Assembly (NCBI GenBank): GCA_963669265.1
Contig: OY769916.1
Location: 124,001-188,000 of the forward strand
Source: SZUA-547 sp963669265
GTDB lineage: Bacteria; Pseudomonadota; Alphaproteobacteria; Rhodobacterales; Rhodobacteraceae
Direction of reading: 5' to 3'
Length of the DNA: 64,000 nt
The notes beneath the pieces were generated by a model. The model saw nothing but the letters and a program-made list of their open reading frames with translations. It ran no database searches and had not been told where the DNA came from. Position 1 is the first letter of the stretch, and every line of letters begins with the position of its first letter. This document shows, piece by piece, positions 18,078 to 25,167 of the stretch. Position numbers and translations under genes: made by a program.

Positions 18078-18833
18078 TTACGCCACCGCCTTCAGGATGT
18101 CGGCGTAGCCGTCATTCTCGACTTGCAGCGCCAGCTCCGGGCCGCCCGTCTGCACGATGCGGCCATCCGCCATGATGTGCACCACGTCCGGCTTAATGTG
18201 GTCCAGCAGGCGCTGATAATGGGTGATGACCAGAAAGCCGCGATCCTCCGTGCGCATCGCGTTCACGCCTTTGGCGACGAGCCGCATGGCGTCCACATCC
18301 AGACCAGAATCGGTTTCATCCAGAACACACATGCGCGGCTGGAGGACCTCCATCTGAAGGATTTCGTTGCGTTTCTTCTCGCCGCCGGAGAAGCCGACAT
18401 TGACCGGGCGCTTCATCATATCGGCGTCGATGTTCAGAAGCTTCGCTTTCTCACGAATGAGACGCAGGAAATCGGGGGCCGAGATCTCATCCTCGCCGCG
18501 CGCCTTGCGTTGCGCGTTCAGCGCGGTGCGCAGGAACGTCATGTTGCCGACGCCGGGGATCTCGACCGGATACTGGAACGCCAGGAACAGGCCCGCCGCC
18601 GCGCGCTCTTCAGGCTCGCTCTCCAGAATGTCGTCCCCGTCCAGCGAGACTTCGCCCTCGGTGACCTCATACCCGTCGCGGCCCGCAAGCACATAGGAAA
18701 GGGTCGACTTGCCCGATCCGTTGGGCCCCATGATGGCGTGCACTTCGCCGGCCGGAACCTCCAGGTTCACACCTTTCAGGATCTGCTTGTCTTCTTCTTC
18801 AAGAGAGACGTGCAAGTTTTTGATCTTCAGCAT
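18078..18833 (-). CDS. sufC: Fe-S cluster assembly ATPase SufC
   Basis: SufC is the ABC-type ATPase of the SufBCD complex; it is cytosolic and has no membrane domain. In 251 residues it shows Walker A GPNGSGKSTL near residue 36, the signature SGGEKKRNEI near 148 and Walker B MCVLDETDSGLDVD near 170, with the SufC-type DETDSGLD rather than DEPTSALD. GGAAAG lies just upstream of the ATG at 18833. It is preceded by a 113-base gap with a perfect 14-base palindrome and a 105-residue orphan gene. Confidence 0.97.
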   Translation of the reverse strand: MLKIKNLHVSLEEEDKQILKGVNLEVPAGEVHAIMGPNGSGKSTLSYVLAGRDGYEVTEGEVSLDGDDILESEPEERAAAGLFLAFQYPVEIPGVGNMTFLRTALNAQRKARGEDEISAPDFLRLIREKAKLLNIDADMMKRPVNVGFSGGEKKRNEILQMEVLQPRMCVLDETDSGLDVDAMRLVAKGVNAMRTEDRGFLVITHYQRLLDHIKPDVVHIMADGRIVQTGGPELALQVENDGYADILKAVA

Positions 18834-18864
18834 AGCTTTCCGTTTGCTCCTAGGCGCGCTCAGG

Positions 18865-18878
18865 CGAGAGCGCTCTCG
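18865..18878. repeat. Perfect 14-base palindrome upstream of sufC
   Basis: CGAGAGCGCTCTCG is a perfect inverted repeat lying 32 bases upstream of the sufC start, between sufC and the 105-residue orphan gene. It could be an operator, a processing hairpin in the suf mRNA or chance. A second, shorter GC hairpin (TCGGGG/CCCCGA) lies at about 18920-18935. Neither is followed by a T-run, so they do not look like intrinsic terminators. Confidence 0.4.
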
Positions 18879-18947
18879 TTGGTTATCCGGCGACCCGGTG
18901 GCCGCCGAATTGATCTTGATCGGGGACGCCCCCGAATGGATGCGGCG

Positions 18948-19265
18948 TTACGCCGGCTCGAACATTCCGCTGACGACGCGGCGCACGAATGGGGTCAGGC
19001 CTTCGGGGCCGACGCTGCGGTCGCGCAGATGGATCGTGGCGTTGGGTTGGCGGCTGCCGATCACGCCGATCAGCTCGCCGCGAATCCGGTCGTCCAGTCC
19101 GGAACCGATAATCACGCAGGAGATCCGCGGTTCGGCCTCCAACTGCGCGATCACTTCTTCCCGGTTATGGGCGCCGAGCCACTGCACCGGCATCGATTCC
19201 AGGTCATGGGCGGTCTTGCTGATGACGTCGCGAAGTTTGCCCACAAGAAGAACGACAGGTTTCAT
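18948..19265 (-). CDS. Conserved-looking hypothetical protein in the suf cluster
   Basis: A 105-residue protein starting MKPVVLLVGKLRDVISK, with alternating hydrophobic strands and helices (VVLLVG, SCVIIGSG, ATIHLRD) suggestive of a small Rossmann-like or receiver-like alpha/beta fold, but without the receiver phosphorylation aspartate in a recognisable setting. I do not recognise the family. AGGGAG sits seven bases before the ATG, a strong ribosome site that supports a real gene. It lies between the YbjQ-like gene and sufC on the suf strand. Function unknown; position suggests co-expression with Fe-S assembly. Confidence 0.6.
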   Translation of the reverse strand: MKPVVLLVGKLRDVISKTAHDLESMPVQWLGAHNREEVIAQLEAEPRISCVIIGSGLDDRIRGELIGVIGSRQPNATIHLRDRSVGPEGLTPFVRRVVSGMFEPA

Positions 19266-19332
19266 AATAATCTCCCTTAATTGGCGCGCTGGATTCTGCT
19301 GTTTCAGTGACCCGACTATAGCATGGCCAAGC

Positions 19333-19662
19333 TTAGCTCGTCCCTGCGGTGGATACGGCAGTTCCAGAGGCGGAGACCATCAGCATCGACCCGTTCTGAC
19401 CGATCACTTCGTAGTCCAGATCGACCCCCACGACGGCGTTTGCGCCCATTTGCGCGGCGCGTTCCTCCATCTCCCGCACAGCGGTCTCCCGCGCCTTCAT
19501 CAGTTCCTCTTCATAGGCGCCGGAGCGACCGCCGACGATGTCGCGGATGCCGGCGAACAGATCCTTGACCACGTTCGCGCCCATGATCGCCTCGCCCGTG
19601 ACCAGGCCGTGATAGGCGGTGATTTTGTGACCCTCAAGCGATGGCGTGGTTGAGACGATCAT
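19333..19662 (-). CDS. YbjQ/UPF0145 family protein
   Basis: A 109-residue protein starting MIVSTTPSLEGHKI. It matches the YbjQ/UPF0145 (heavy-metal-binding-domain-like) family: ITAYHGLVTGEAIMGANVV at the start, GGRSGAYEEELMKARETA in the middle and GANAVVGVDLDYEVIG near the end. The fold is a small pentameric alpha/beta barrel in solved members; function is unknown, and the metal-binding label is not well supported. It lies between the small membrane protein gene and the 105-residue gene, inside the suf cluster. The frame is open further upstream, but this methionine is the family start. Confidence 0.85.
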   Translation of the reverse strand: MIVSTTPSLEGHKITAYHGLVTGEAIMGANVVKDLFAGIRDIVGGRSGAYEEELMKARETAVREMEERAAQMGANAVVGVDLDYEVIGQNGSMLMVSASGTAVSTAGTS

Positions 19663-19700
19663 TTCTGCTACTTCCACTATAACTGATCTTCGGTGGTGGA

Positions 19701-19865
19701 CTAACCGACTATGATCATGAAGAAAATTACCGAAACAAGACCGATCACGGTCGATACAGCGATTGCTGTCGTTCTGCTTCCTCGACGCCGCGACGGCCAA
19801 TCAATGATGTAGCCGAACAGCTCAAGAAGCCAATGCAATACGGCACCGAGAGGATCAGAAGTCAT
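19701..19865 (-). CDS. 54-residue small membrane protein in the suf cluster
   Basis: A short reading frame not likely to be picked up by length-limited gene calls. It encodes 54 residues from ATG 19865 to TAG 19701: an amphipathic N-terminal half (MTSDPLGAVLHWLLELFGYI), a strongly basic turn (SRRRGSRTT) and one clear C-terminal transmembrane helix (residues about 33-53, AIAVSTVIGLVSVIFFMIIV). GGGAAAG precedes the ATG by about eight bases. The positive turn before the helix would keep the N terminus in the cytoplasm. It sits between sufB and the YbjQ-like gene. Whether it is made is untested. Confidence 0.55.
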   Translation of the reverse strand: MTSDPLGAVLHWLLELFGYIIDWPSRRRGSRTTAIAVSTVIGLVSVIFFMIIVG

Positions 19866-19951
19866 TACATGAGCTTTCCCGAAACTCTCATCTGTAACGT
19901 CATTGCCCAGAACTCCAATGATCCAGCAACTTGCTGCGCCGTCCGCTCCAA

Positions 19952-21475
19952 TTAGCCCACGCTCCCCTCCAGGCTAATCGCCACCAGTTTTTGCGCTTCG
20001 ACGGCGAACTCCATCGGCAGCTCCTGCAACACCTCCTTGCAGAACCCGTTGACCACCAGCGCCACGGCCTCTTCCTCATCCATGCCGCGCTGACGGCAAT
20101 AGAAGAGCTGGTCGTCATCCACCTTGGATGTGGTCGCCTCATGCTCGACGCGGGACGAGTTGTTCTTGCACTCGATATAGGGAACCGTGTGCGCGCCGCA
20201 TTTGTCGCCGATTAGCAGGCTGTCGCATTGAGTGTAGTTGCGGCTTTCCTTGGCGCGCGGATGCATCGAGACCAGCCCGCGATAGGTGTTCTGCGCCTTG
20301 CCCGCCGAGATCCCCTTAGAGACGATGCGCGACTTGGTGTTCTTGCCCAGATGCAGCATCTTGGTGCCGGTGTCGGCCTGCTGCATGTTGTTGGCGATGG
20401 CGATGGAATAGAACTCGCCCTGGCTGTTGTCGCCGCGCAAGATGCAGGACGGGTATTTCCAGGTGATGGCCGAGCCGGTCTCGACCTGCGTCCACATCAC
20501 TTTGGAGTTCGCGCCGCGGCAATCGGCGCGCTTGGTCACGAAATTATAGATGCCGCCTTTGCCGTTCTCATCGCCCGGATACCAGTTCTGGACGGTGGAG
20601 TATTTGATCTCCGCATCCTCAAGCGCAACCAGTTCGACCACCGCCGCGTGAAGCTGGTTCTCATCGCGCATCGGGGCGGTGCAACCCTCCAGATAAGAGA
20701 CGTATGCGCCCTTGTCGGCGATGATCAGCGTGCGCTCGAATTGGCCGGTGTTTTCCGCATTGATGCGGAAATAGGTCGAAAGCTCCATCGGGCAGCGCAC
20801 GCCCGGCGGCACATAGACGAAGGACCCGTCCGAGAACACGGCGGTGTTCAGCGTCGCAAAGAAATTGTCCGTCGCCGGGACCACCGAGCCGAGGTATTTC
20901 TTCACCAGCTCCGGGTGGTCTTGAACCGCTTCCGAGATCGAGCAGAAGATCACGCCCGCTTTCGCCAGCTCGTCCTTGAAGGTCGTGCCGACCGAGACGC
21001 TGTCGAACACCGCGTCGACGGCGACCTTGCGGCCCTCCACCGGCGCGGCCTCAGCGCCTTCGACGCCCGCCAAAATCATCTGCTCTTTCAGCGGGATGCC
21101 GAGCTTTTCGTAGGTCTTCAACAGGTCCGGATCGACCTCATCCAGGCTCTTCGGCTTTTCCTTAAAGCTGGCCGGCTGGGCGTAGTAGTACTGTTCCTGA
21201 TAGTCGATCGGCGCGATGTTCAGCATCGCCCAGTCCGGCTCCGTCATCTCCTTCCAGCGGCGGAACGCCTCCAGACGCCATTCGAGCAGCCATTCCGGCT
21301 CCTCCTTCTTGGAGGAGATCAACCGCACGATATCCTCGTCGAGGCCCTGCGGCGCGTACTCCATCTCCACATCGGTGGACCAGCCGTATTTGTACTTGCC
21401 CGAGATCGAGCGCACGGCGTCCAGCGTCTCCTGCTCGACACCCTCTTTGGCGTTCATATCGTCCAGAGCGGTCAT
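19952..21475 (-). CDS. sufB: Fe-S cluster assembly protein SufB
   Basis: SufB is the main scaffold subunit of SufBCD. The 507-residue length is typical for alphaproteobacteria. Visible family text includes YKYGWSTDVEME near the N terminus, CRGANSKVMWTQVETGSAITWKYPS around residues 318-342, and the C-terminal VEHEATTSKVDDDQLFYCRQRGM, which carries the glutamate and cysteine region linked to cluster assembly. GAGGA lies upstream of the ATG at 21475. The gene begins 18 bases after the cysteine desulfurase gene, in one operon with iscR. Confidence 0.97.
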   Translation of the reverse strand: MTALDDMNAKEGVEQETLDAVRSISGKYKYGWSTDVEMEYAPQGLDEDIVRLISSKKEEPEWLLEWRLEAFRRWKEMTEPDWAMLNIAPIDYQEQYYYAQPASFKEKPKSLDEVDPDLLKTYEKLGIPLKEQMILAGVEGAEAAPVEGRKVAVDAVFDSVSVGTTFKDELAKAGVIFCSISEAVQDHPELVKKYLGSVVPATDNFFATLNTAVFSDGSFVYVPPGVRCPMELSTYFRINAENTGQFERTLIIADKGAYVSYLEGCTAPMRDENQLHAAVVELVALEDAEIKYSTVQNWYPGDENGKGGIYNFVTKRADCRGANSKVMWTQVETGSAITWKYPSCILRGDNSQGEFYSIAIANNMQQADTGTKMLHLGKNTKSRIVSKGISAGKAQNTYRGLVSMHPRAKESRNYTQCDSLLIGDKCGAHTVPYIECKNNSSRVEHEATTSKVDDDQLFYCRQRGMDEEEAVALVVNGFCKEVLQELPMEFAVEAQKLVAISLEGSVG

Positions 21476-21493
21476 GTGCGTATCCTCAACGGG

Positions 21494-22549
21494 TTAGGCG
21501 GCGGTCTTCGCGCGCCGTGTGTAGTGTTCGATCCATGTATCGGCGAAGGCCATGACCTCCGCCTCGGTCGTCGTCGGCCCCATGCTCACGCGGATGGCGG
21601 AGCGGGCCAGTTCTTCATCCCCGGTCATCGCCAGAATCACGCGGGACGGGCCGACCTTGCCGGAGGAGCAGGCGGAACCCGCGCTGATCGCAAAGCCGGA
21701 CAGGTCCATCTGCATCACCTGCGTCTCGCCGCTCCAGCCGCGGATGGCGAAGCAGGAGGTGTTGGGCAGGCGCGGCGCGTCCTTACCGAAGATGATGAGG
21801 TCAGGCGCGGCTTCGGCAAGGCGGTCTTCCAGCGCGTCGCGGAGTTTCTCGACCCGGTCCCAGACCCCCGCCTCCAGATCGCGCTGCGCGGCCTCTGCCG
21901 CTGCGCCGAACCCGGCGATGCCGATGACATTCTCAGTGCCGGATCGGCGGCCCTGTTCCTGCCCTCCGCCCAATATTCGAAACTCAGTTACGTGACCGTT
22001 TTTGGTGAGAAACGCCCCTGATCCTTTCGGCCCACCAATCTTGTGGCTCGATACGCCCGCGCTTTCGGAGTCAGACTTGCCGAACCGATAGTTTAGTTTT
22101 CCAGCGGCTTGAACGGCGTCCTCAAACACCAACGCATTCTGTTCACGCTGAATCACTCCGGTTTCACTGTTCGCGACCTGGCGAGACGCGGCGCCGCCTA
22201 CCGGTTCAATTATGCCGTTCCGATCGACTTTGATAATCGTCTCCGTCCATGCGGCGACACAATCATGTTCCGTCGGGCTGCTCGCACACATCATGCCTTT
22301 CAGCCCAATGGCCGCCGCCTCCGTCGCCCCGCTCGTAAACACCACTTCGCTGGGCTCGCAGCGGACCAGCGCCGCGACTTGGCCCCGAGCCTTCTCGATC
22401 ACCGCTTTGGCGGCCCGTCCCTCGGCATGGACGCTGCTGGGATTGCCCACCAGATCCATCGCCGCCATCATGGCGGCGCGCGCCTCGGGCCGCAGGGGCG
22501 CCGTGGCGTTCCAGTCCAGATAGACCCTATGCCCGTTCAGGCCGGTCAC
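21494..22549 (-). CDS. iscS: Cysteine desulfurase, IscS/NifS type (class I)
   Basis: About 351 residues. The start is a GTG at 22549 forming a GTGA overlap with the iscR stop; the first residues, TGLNGHRVYLDWNATAPLRP, match the class I N terminus. The PLP lysine is in SSHKIGGPKGSGAF near residue 180 and the persulfide cysteine in SAGSACSSGKVGPS near 300. The protein is shorter than E. coli IscS (404) and lacks its C-terminal scaffold-docking tail. It sits between iscR and sufB, so it feeds the SUF scaffold here rather than an IscU, which is absent. A second desulfurase, sufS, lies 7 kb away in the same cluster. Confidence 0.9.
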   Translation of the reverse strand: MTGLNGHRVYLDWNATAPLRPEARAAMMAAMDLVGNPSSVHAEGRAAKAVIEKARGQVAALVRCEPSEVVFTSGATEAAAIGLKGMMCASSPTEHDCVAAWTETIIKVDRNGIIEPVGGAASRQVANSETGVIQREQNALVFEDAVQAAGKLNYRFGKSDSESAGVSSHKIGGPKGSGAFLTKNGHVTEFRILGGGQEQGRRSGTENVIGIAGFGAAAEAAQRDLEAGVWDRVEKLRDALEDRLAEAAPDLIIFGKDAPRLPNTSCFAIRGWSGETQVMQMDLSGFAISAGSACSSGKVGPSRVILAMTGDEELARSAIRVSMGPTTTEAEVMAFADTWIEHYTRRAKTAA

Positions 22550-23025
22550 GCATGCGCCTCCGCGCTCTCGCTGTCCAGCAGCTCGGCGAAATCCGGCACC
22601 GCCGGGCACGGGTTCAACTTGTTCCCGATGACGTCGGCGATCGTGGTCTGGTTCAGGAACACATAGACATGGGCGGAAAGCTGCTCCCATAGATCATGGG
22701 TCAGGCACTGGGCCTTGGAGCCGCCGCAGCCCTTGCCGGTGACGTCCTCGCAGCGCATGGCGTTCAGCGTTTCGTCCACGGCCGTCATGATGTCGGAAAT
22801 GCGGGTCTCGCTCGCCGAAGCGGCCAGACGATAGCCGCCGCCGGGGCCGCGCACGCTGTCGACAATCCCGGCTTTCCGCAGCTTGACGAACAGCTGCTCA
22901 AGATATGGTAGAGAGATATCCTGACGCGTTGAAATCTCCCCCAGAGAGACAAGAGCGCCTTCGCCCTGAAGCGCGATATCCGCGAGCGCGGTGACAGCGT
23001 AACGTCCCTTGGTGCTGAGTTTCAT
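22546..23025 (-). CDS. iscR: Rrf2-family Fe-S regulator IscR
   Basis: A 159-residue Rrf2 transcription factor. The winged helix is at the N terminus (MKLSTKGRYAVTALADIALQ, with ISLPYLEQLFVKLRKAGIVDSVRGPGGGY). The Fe-S ligands are present: C-x7-C-x6-C-x2-H in the stretch MRCEDVTGKG to CLTH, near residues 91-110, close to the E. coli IscR spacing. It should sense Fe-S status and repress or activate the suf operon. The ATG at 23025 is the family start; a methionine five codons earlier is possible. An IscR-like operator lies about 150 bases upstream, overlapping the promoter. Confidence 0.95.
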   Translation of the reverse strand: MKLSTKGRYAVTALADIALQGEGALVSLGEISTRQDISLPYLEQLFVKLRKAGIVDSVRGPGGGYRLAASASETRISDIMTAVDETLNAMRCEDVTGKGCGGSKAQCLTHDLWEQLSAHVYVFLNQTTIADVIGNKLNPCPAVPDFAELLDSESAEAHA

Positions 23026-23162
23026 GCCTGGTCCATCCAATTCTTGCGTCTAGAGGGCGGAATCGCGCCTAAAAGGGTAGAGCAGCATTGACCTTGGGCT
23101 GGAAGCCCTCTACCTGCCCTTCATGCGCGCCGCTTCCGACAAGACACAGCAAATTTAGAATG

Positions 23163-23192
23163 GTTCTAGGTTGCCTGACAGATTTAGTCAAG
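23163..23192 (-). promoter_or_regulatory. iscR-suf promoter with IscR type 1-like operator
   Basis: On the minus strand TTGACT (23191-23186) and TAGAAC (23168-23163) are spaced by 17 bases, a fair sigma-70 promoter. The sequence GACTAAATCTGTC (23189-23177) overlaps the -35 box and matches 12 of 13 positions of the core of the E. coli IscR type 1 consensus (GACTRWWWYAGTC). An operator over the -35 box would let IscR repress its own operon. The leader to the iscR ATG would be about 130 bases and holds a small hairpin (GGGCT/AGCCC). Confidence 0.7.
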
Positions 23193-23238
23193 CATCCAGA
23201 GATCCGTTTATCAGGCGCGCGTTGTGGGAGCTTATTAG

Positions 23239-23901
23239 ATGCCTGAAGTCATTTTTCCCGGACCAGAGGGTCGCCTTGAAGGGCGCCTGCATTCTCAGAA
23301 AGAAAAAGACGCGCCGATCGCGATCATCATGCATCCGCATCCGCAGTTCGGCGGCACCATGAACAACAAGGTCGTCTACAATCTGCATTACGCGTTTCAT
23401 CGCCTCGGGTTCTCGGTTCTGCGGTTCAATTTTCGCGGCGTGGGGCGCAGTCAGGGCGAGTTCGATCAGGGGATCGGCGAGCTTTCGGACGCGGCGGCGG
23501 CACTCGACTATCTGCAGGCCATTCATCCGGCGGCCAAGGGCTGCTGGGTCGGCGGATTCTCCTTCGGCGCCTGGATCGGCATGCAGCTTCTGATGCGCCG
23601 TCCGGAGATCGAAGGGTTCATCTCCGTCTCTCCGCCTGCCAACATGTATGATTTCTCCTTCCTCGCGCCCTGTCCGTCCTCCGGCCTGATCATCAATGGC
23701 GAGGCCGACCGCATTGCACCGATGCCGGATGTGCTGAAGCTGGCGGAGAAATTGCAGGCGCAGCGCGGGATCACCATCACCCACACGACTGTGCCGAACG
23801 CCAACCACCTCTATGACCAGGGCATGGAGGAGATGATCGACGTGGTCGAGGGTTATGTGCACGCCCGGCAGCAGGAAAAAGCGGCGGCGGCCGAAGCCTG
23901 A
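23239..23901 (+). CDS. Alpha/beta hydrolase (dienelactone hydrolase-like)
   Basis: A 220-residue cytosolic alpha/beta hydrolase. MHPHPQFGGTMNNKVV and VLRFNFRGVGRSQGEF are typical of the small YkfD/COG2945 group. The nucleophile elbow region reads GCWVGGFSFGAWIG, with serine in GFSFG; a late aspartate (GEADRIAP) and histidine (PNANHLYDQ) complete the triad. Substrate unknown. GGGAG lies 11 to 12 bases upstream of the ATG. It is divergent from iscR, so its promoter region shares the IscR-site DNA. It converges with anmK, six bases between stops. Confidence 0.9.
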   Translation: MPEVIFPGPEGRLEGRLHSQKEKDAPIAIIMHPHPQFGGTMNNKVVYNLHYAFHRLGFSVLRFNFRGVGRSQGEFDQGIGELSDAAAALDYLQAIHPAAKGCWVGGFSFGAWIGMQLLMRRPEIEGFISVSPPANMYDFSFLAPCPSSGLIINGEADRIAPMPDVLKLAEKLQAQRGITITHTTVPNANHLYDQGMEEMIDVVEGYVHARQQEKAAAAEA

Positions 23902-23907
23902 TAAGTC

Positions 23908-25071
23908 TTATTCTTGCGACAAAGGGCGTGCGATCTTCGCGCGTCCCTCCGCCCCGGTGACGCCGGGCGTCGACACCGGCAATCCCCGAAGCGCCCGCAC
24001 CGCGAGGAAGGCGAAGGCCTGCGCCTCAATCATGTCGCCATCCAGTCCAACCGCTTCAGCGGCGTCGACCGGCGCGCCAAGTCGCTCTTGCAATCGCGCC
24101 ATCATCGTCAGGTTCAGACGTCCTCCGCCGCAAACGATCCAGCGAGCGGGCGGCGCGGGAAACCGCTTCAGGCTCCACGCGACGCATTCGACCGTCAACG
24201 CGGTCAAGAGCGCCGCGCCGTCCTCAGTCGTGTGATCGGCGAGATCCAGCCCGATGATTGAGAACCGGTCCAGCGACTTCGGCCCTGCGACTTCCCCATA
24301 CTGCTCTTTGAATGGCGCCAGCGCCGCGGCGACTTCATTGGCGCCGGCCAGCCCCTTTGCGGCCAGCGCGCCGCCGTCATCGTGCGAAGCACCGGTGCGG
24401 GATCGCACAAAATCGTCGATCAGCGCATTTCCCGGTCCGGTGTCGAATGCGATCAGGGCATCCGGCGCATGCGGATCAGGCGCTGTGGGATCGGCCCAGG
24501 TGACATTCGCGACCCCACCGATGTTCAGGAAAGCGAACGGGCCGTCCTCGCCGTTATCGGCGGCGATCCGCCGGGCGAGCGCAGCATGGTAAAGCGGCGC
24601 AAGCGGTGCGCCCTGCCCGCCCTGCGCCACGTCGTCGGAACGAAAATCCCACGCCACCGGCGCGCCGACCCGCTTGGCGAGCGCGGCGCCGTCTCCGATC
24701 TGCGTCGTCAGACGTTCCGCAGGTCGGTGAACAATGGTTTGGCCGTGAAACCCGACGACTGCGGGCGTGACGCCGGACGCATCGATCAGCCCTTCAACCG
24801 CTTCCGCATGACGACCCGTGATCATTCGCTCGGCCGAGCGCAACCAGCCGGGACGCCCGGAACGCAGACTGCCGGTGGCGGCCTCCCTCGCCGTCAGCAG
24901 TGCGGCGCGCAACTCCGCTCGTTCATTCTCGGCGAAGGCGCGATAGGCGGAGGGGCCGAATTCCGACACGCTCACGCCGTCGGTGCGCAATAGCGCGGCG
25001 TCGATCCCGTCCATGGAGGTGCCCGACATCAGGCCGAGCGCCCAAACCGATCCATGATTCGCCTCTGGCAT
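23908..25071 (-). CDS. anmK: Anhydro-N-acetylmuramic acid kinase
   Basis: AnmK phosphorylates and opens 1,6-anhydro-MurNAc, the product of lytic transglycosylases, in peptidoglycan recycling. The protein is 387 residues. The phosphate-binding motif GLMSGTSMDGIDAALL is near the N terminus, followed by VGFHGQTIVHRP, the LNIGGVANVTW strand and the ATP-site segment IAFDTGPGNALIDD. The second nucleotide loop is WIVCGGGRLNL. The gene is divergent from tyrS, whose start lies about 95 bases away. Peptidoglycan genes mrcA and amiC lie 10-13 kb downstream. Confidence 0.96.
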   Translation of the reverse strand: MPEANHGSVWALGLMSGTSMDGIDAALLRTDGVSVSEFGPSAYRAFAENERAELRAALLTAREAATGSLRSGRPGWLRSAERMITGRHAEAVEGLIDASGVTPAVVGFHGQTIVHRPAERLTTQIGDGAALAKRVGAPVAWDFRSDDVAQGGQGAPLAPLYHAALARRIAADNGEDGPFAFLNIGGVANVTWADPTAPDPHAPDALIAFDTGPGNALIDDFVRSRTGASHDDGGALAAKGLAGANEVAAALAPFKEQYGEVAGPKSLDRFSIIGLDLADHTTEDGAALLTALTVECVAWSLKRFPAPPARWIVCGGGRLNLTMMARLQERLGAPVDAAEAVGLDGDMIEAQAFAFLAVRALRGLPVSTPGVTGAEGRAKIARPLSQE

Positions 25072-25167
25072 GCCCTGCCCTTTTCTTTCGCGCCCCAGCC
25101 GCTATACAGCCCAGCGAGGCGCGTCGCCACAGCGGCGCGTCAGTATGGCTCGACGGACGCTCAAAAT

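Noticed and set aside
18920..18935. An intrinsic terminator between the 105-residue gene and sufC
   Set aside because: The GC stem is not followed by a T-run on the transcribed strand, so termination there is not supported.
20228..22021. A 597-residue plus-strand frame opposite sufB and the cysteine desulfurase gene
   Set aside because: It spans two well-supported genes on the other strand and is rich in Arg, His and Asp as antisense shadows are; no domain seen.
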